Positions 63,607 to 64,000 of a stretch of DNA of 64,000 nt are shown piece by piece; the first letter of the stretch is position 1; each line of letters starts with the position of its first letter. The notes under the pieces are model-generated. The model was given only the letters and a program-made list of their open reading frames with translations. It was not told the origin of the DNA and made no database searches. The position numbers were made by a program, and so were the translations under genes. Source of the DNA: Limanda limanda. Its lineage: Eukaryota; Chordata; Actinopteri; Pleuronectiformes; Pleuronectidae. The stretch lies in the NCBI RefSeq assembly GCF_963576545.1, contig NC_083649.1, positions 7,783,906 to 7,847,905 on the forward strand, written 5' to 3'.

Positions 63607-64000
63607 ATGGACTTCTCTCAGTCGTTCTCAGCCCTCAACGAGAAGCTGAAACCTCGAGTCACCAGCAGCGAGCAGCTCTACTCGTCCCTGAACAGAGTGG
63701 AGGACAGACAGATGGGCTCACTCGGGATCAGAACATCCTACCGACCCACAGTTCTGCCCGCTGATCCGAAAGGTTTAGTGATCATGACGGAGCCACAGGA
63801 TCCAGCGGAGGCAGAGCAGGAGGATCTGGTGTCTGACGACCTGGGAGAGGGGAACCGTGCAGACATGCGGCTCAACACGTGCCTCATCGGTGAGCTGAAT
63901 CTGAAAGATGTGGGCGATGAGGAGCTGGCTGACGAGGACAGCAGCTCCACACAGTCTGAGGAGAAGGACAGTCAAGGGGAGCTGACCACAGAGGGGACCA
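63607..64000 (+). CDS. unrecognised acidic protein, 5' part only
   Basis: An open frame from ATG 63607 (good context, GACCATGG) to the window end, 131 codons without stop. It starts MDFSQSFSALNEKLKPRVTS and includes SSLNRVEDRQMGSLGIRTSY, then becomes strongly acidic and Ser/Glu-rich (EEKDSQGE). Codon use is GC-rich at third positions as in the neighbouring genes, and no competing frame is as long. There is no signal peptide or membrane segment. I do not recognise the family. The start follows about 240 nt of GC-rich sequence that may be its 5' UTR. Confidence 0.65.
   Translation, partial: MDFSQSFSALNEKLKPRVTSSEQLYSSLNRVEDRQMGSLGIRTSYRPTVLPADPKGLVIMTEPQDPAEAEQEDLVSDDLGEGNRADMRLNTCLIGELNLKDVGDEELADEDSSSTQSEEKDSQGELTTEGT

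Overview
The window is nuclear DNA of a ray-finned (teleost) fish. It has intron-rich vertebrate genes with GT-AG splice sites, long (CA)n, (GT)n and (GATA)n microsatellites, fish-type SINE and LINE tails, short non-autonomous DNA transposons, and a block of genes whose human counterparts lie together on 7p11.2. I assembled the exons by hand from splice sites, reading frame and protein similarity. All database comparisons are from memory.

Layout. (1) Positions 1-15,967, minus strand: most of an elastin (tropoelastin) gene. It has a signal-peptide exon at 15,892-15,967 and 35 further exons running leftwards off the window edge. Every internal exon is phase 1-1 and a multiple of three. Glycine-rich hydrophobic exons alternate with short lysine cross-link exons. 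Part of the gene (4,979-7,270) is a near-perfect triplication of an exon-intron-exon-intron unit, and the largest exon (8,870-9,739) is a coding minisatellite. (2) About 16,000-37,200: a 21 kb stretch with no gene I can support, holding microsatellites, a palindromic MITE, LINE tails and SINEs. (3) 37,245-40,263 plus: mrps17. (4) 41,593-47,012 plus: nipsnap2. (5) 49,704-55,971 plus: cct6a, with three related H/ACA snoRNA genes in its introns. (6) 56,976-60,005 plus: sumf2. (7) 63,607 to the window end, plus: the first part of an acidic protein I do not recognise.

The order mrps17-nipsnap2-cct6a-sumf2, all on one strand, matches human 7p11.2. There is no psph between nipsnap2 and cct6a. Products are a mitochondrial ribosomal protein, a mitochondrial NIPSNAP protein, a cytosolic chaperonin subunit and an ER-lumen sulfatase-modifying-factor paralogue. 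They share a neighbourhood rather than a pathway.

Main observations: two intronic copies of one hAT-like MITE, each with a perfect 8-bp target duplication (in mrps17 and sumf2); a snoRNA-bearing block in cct6a intron 2 that is nearly identical to a block in intron 6 and is flanked by a 21-bp perfect direct repeat, suggesting recent insertion; a third, diverged snoRNA copy whose stems show compensatory changes; a (GATA)n-tailed retroelement flanked by a 65-bp direct repeat; and the triplicated elastin unit.
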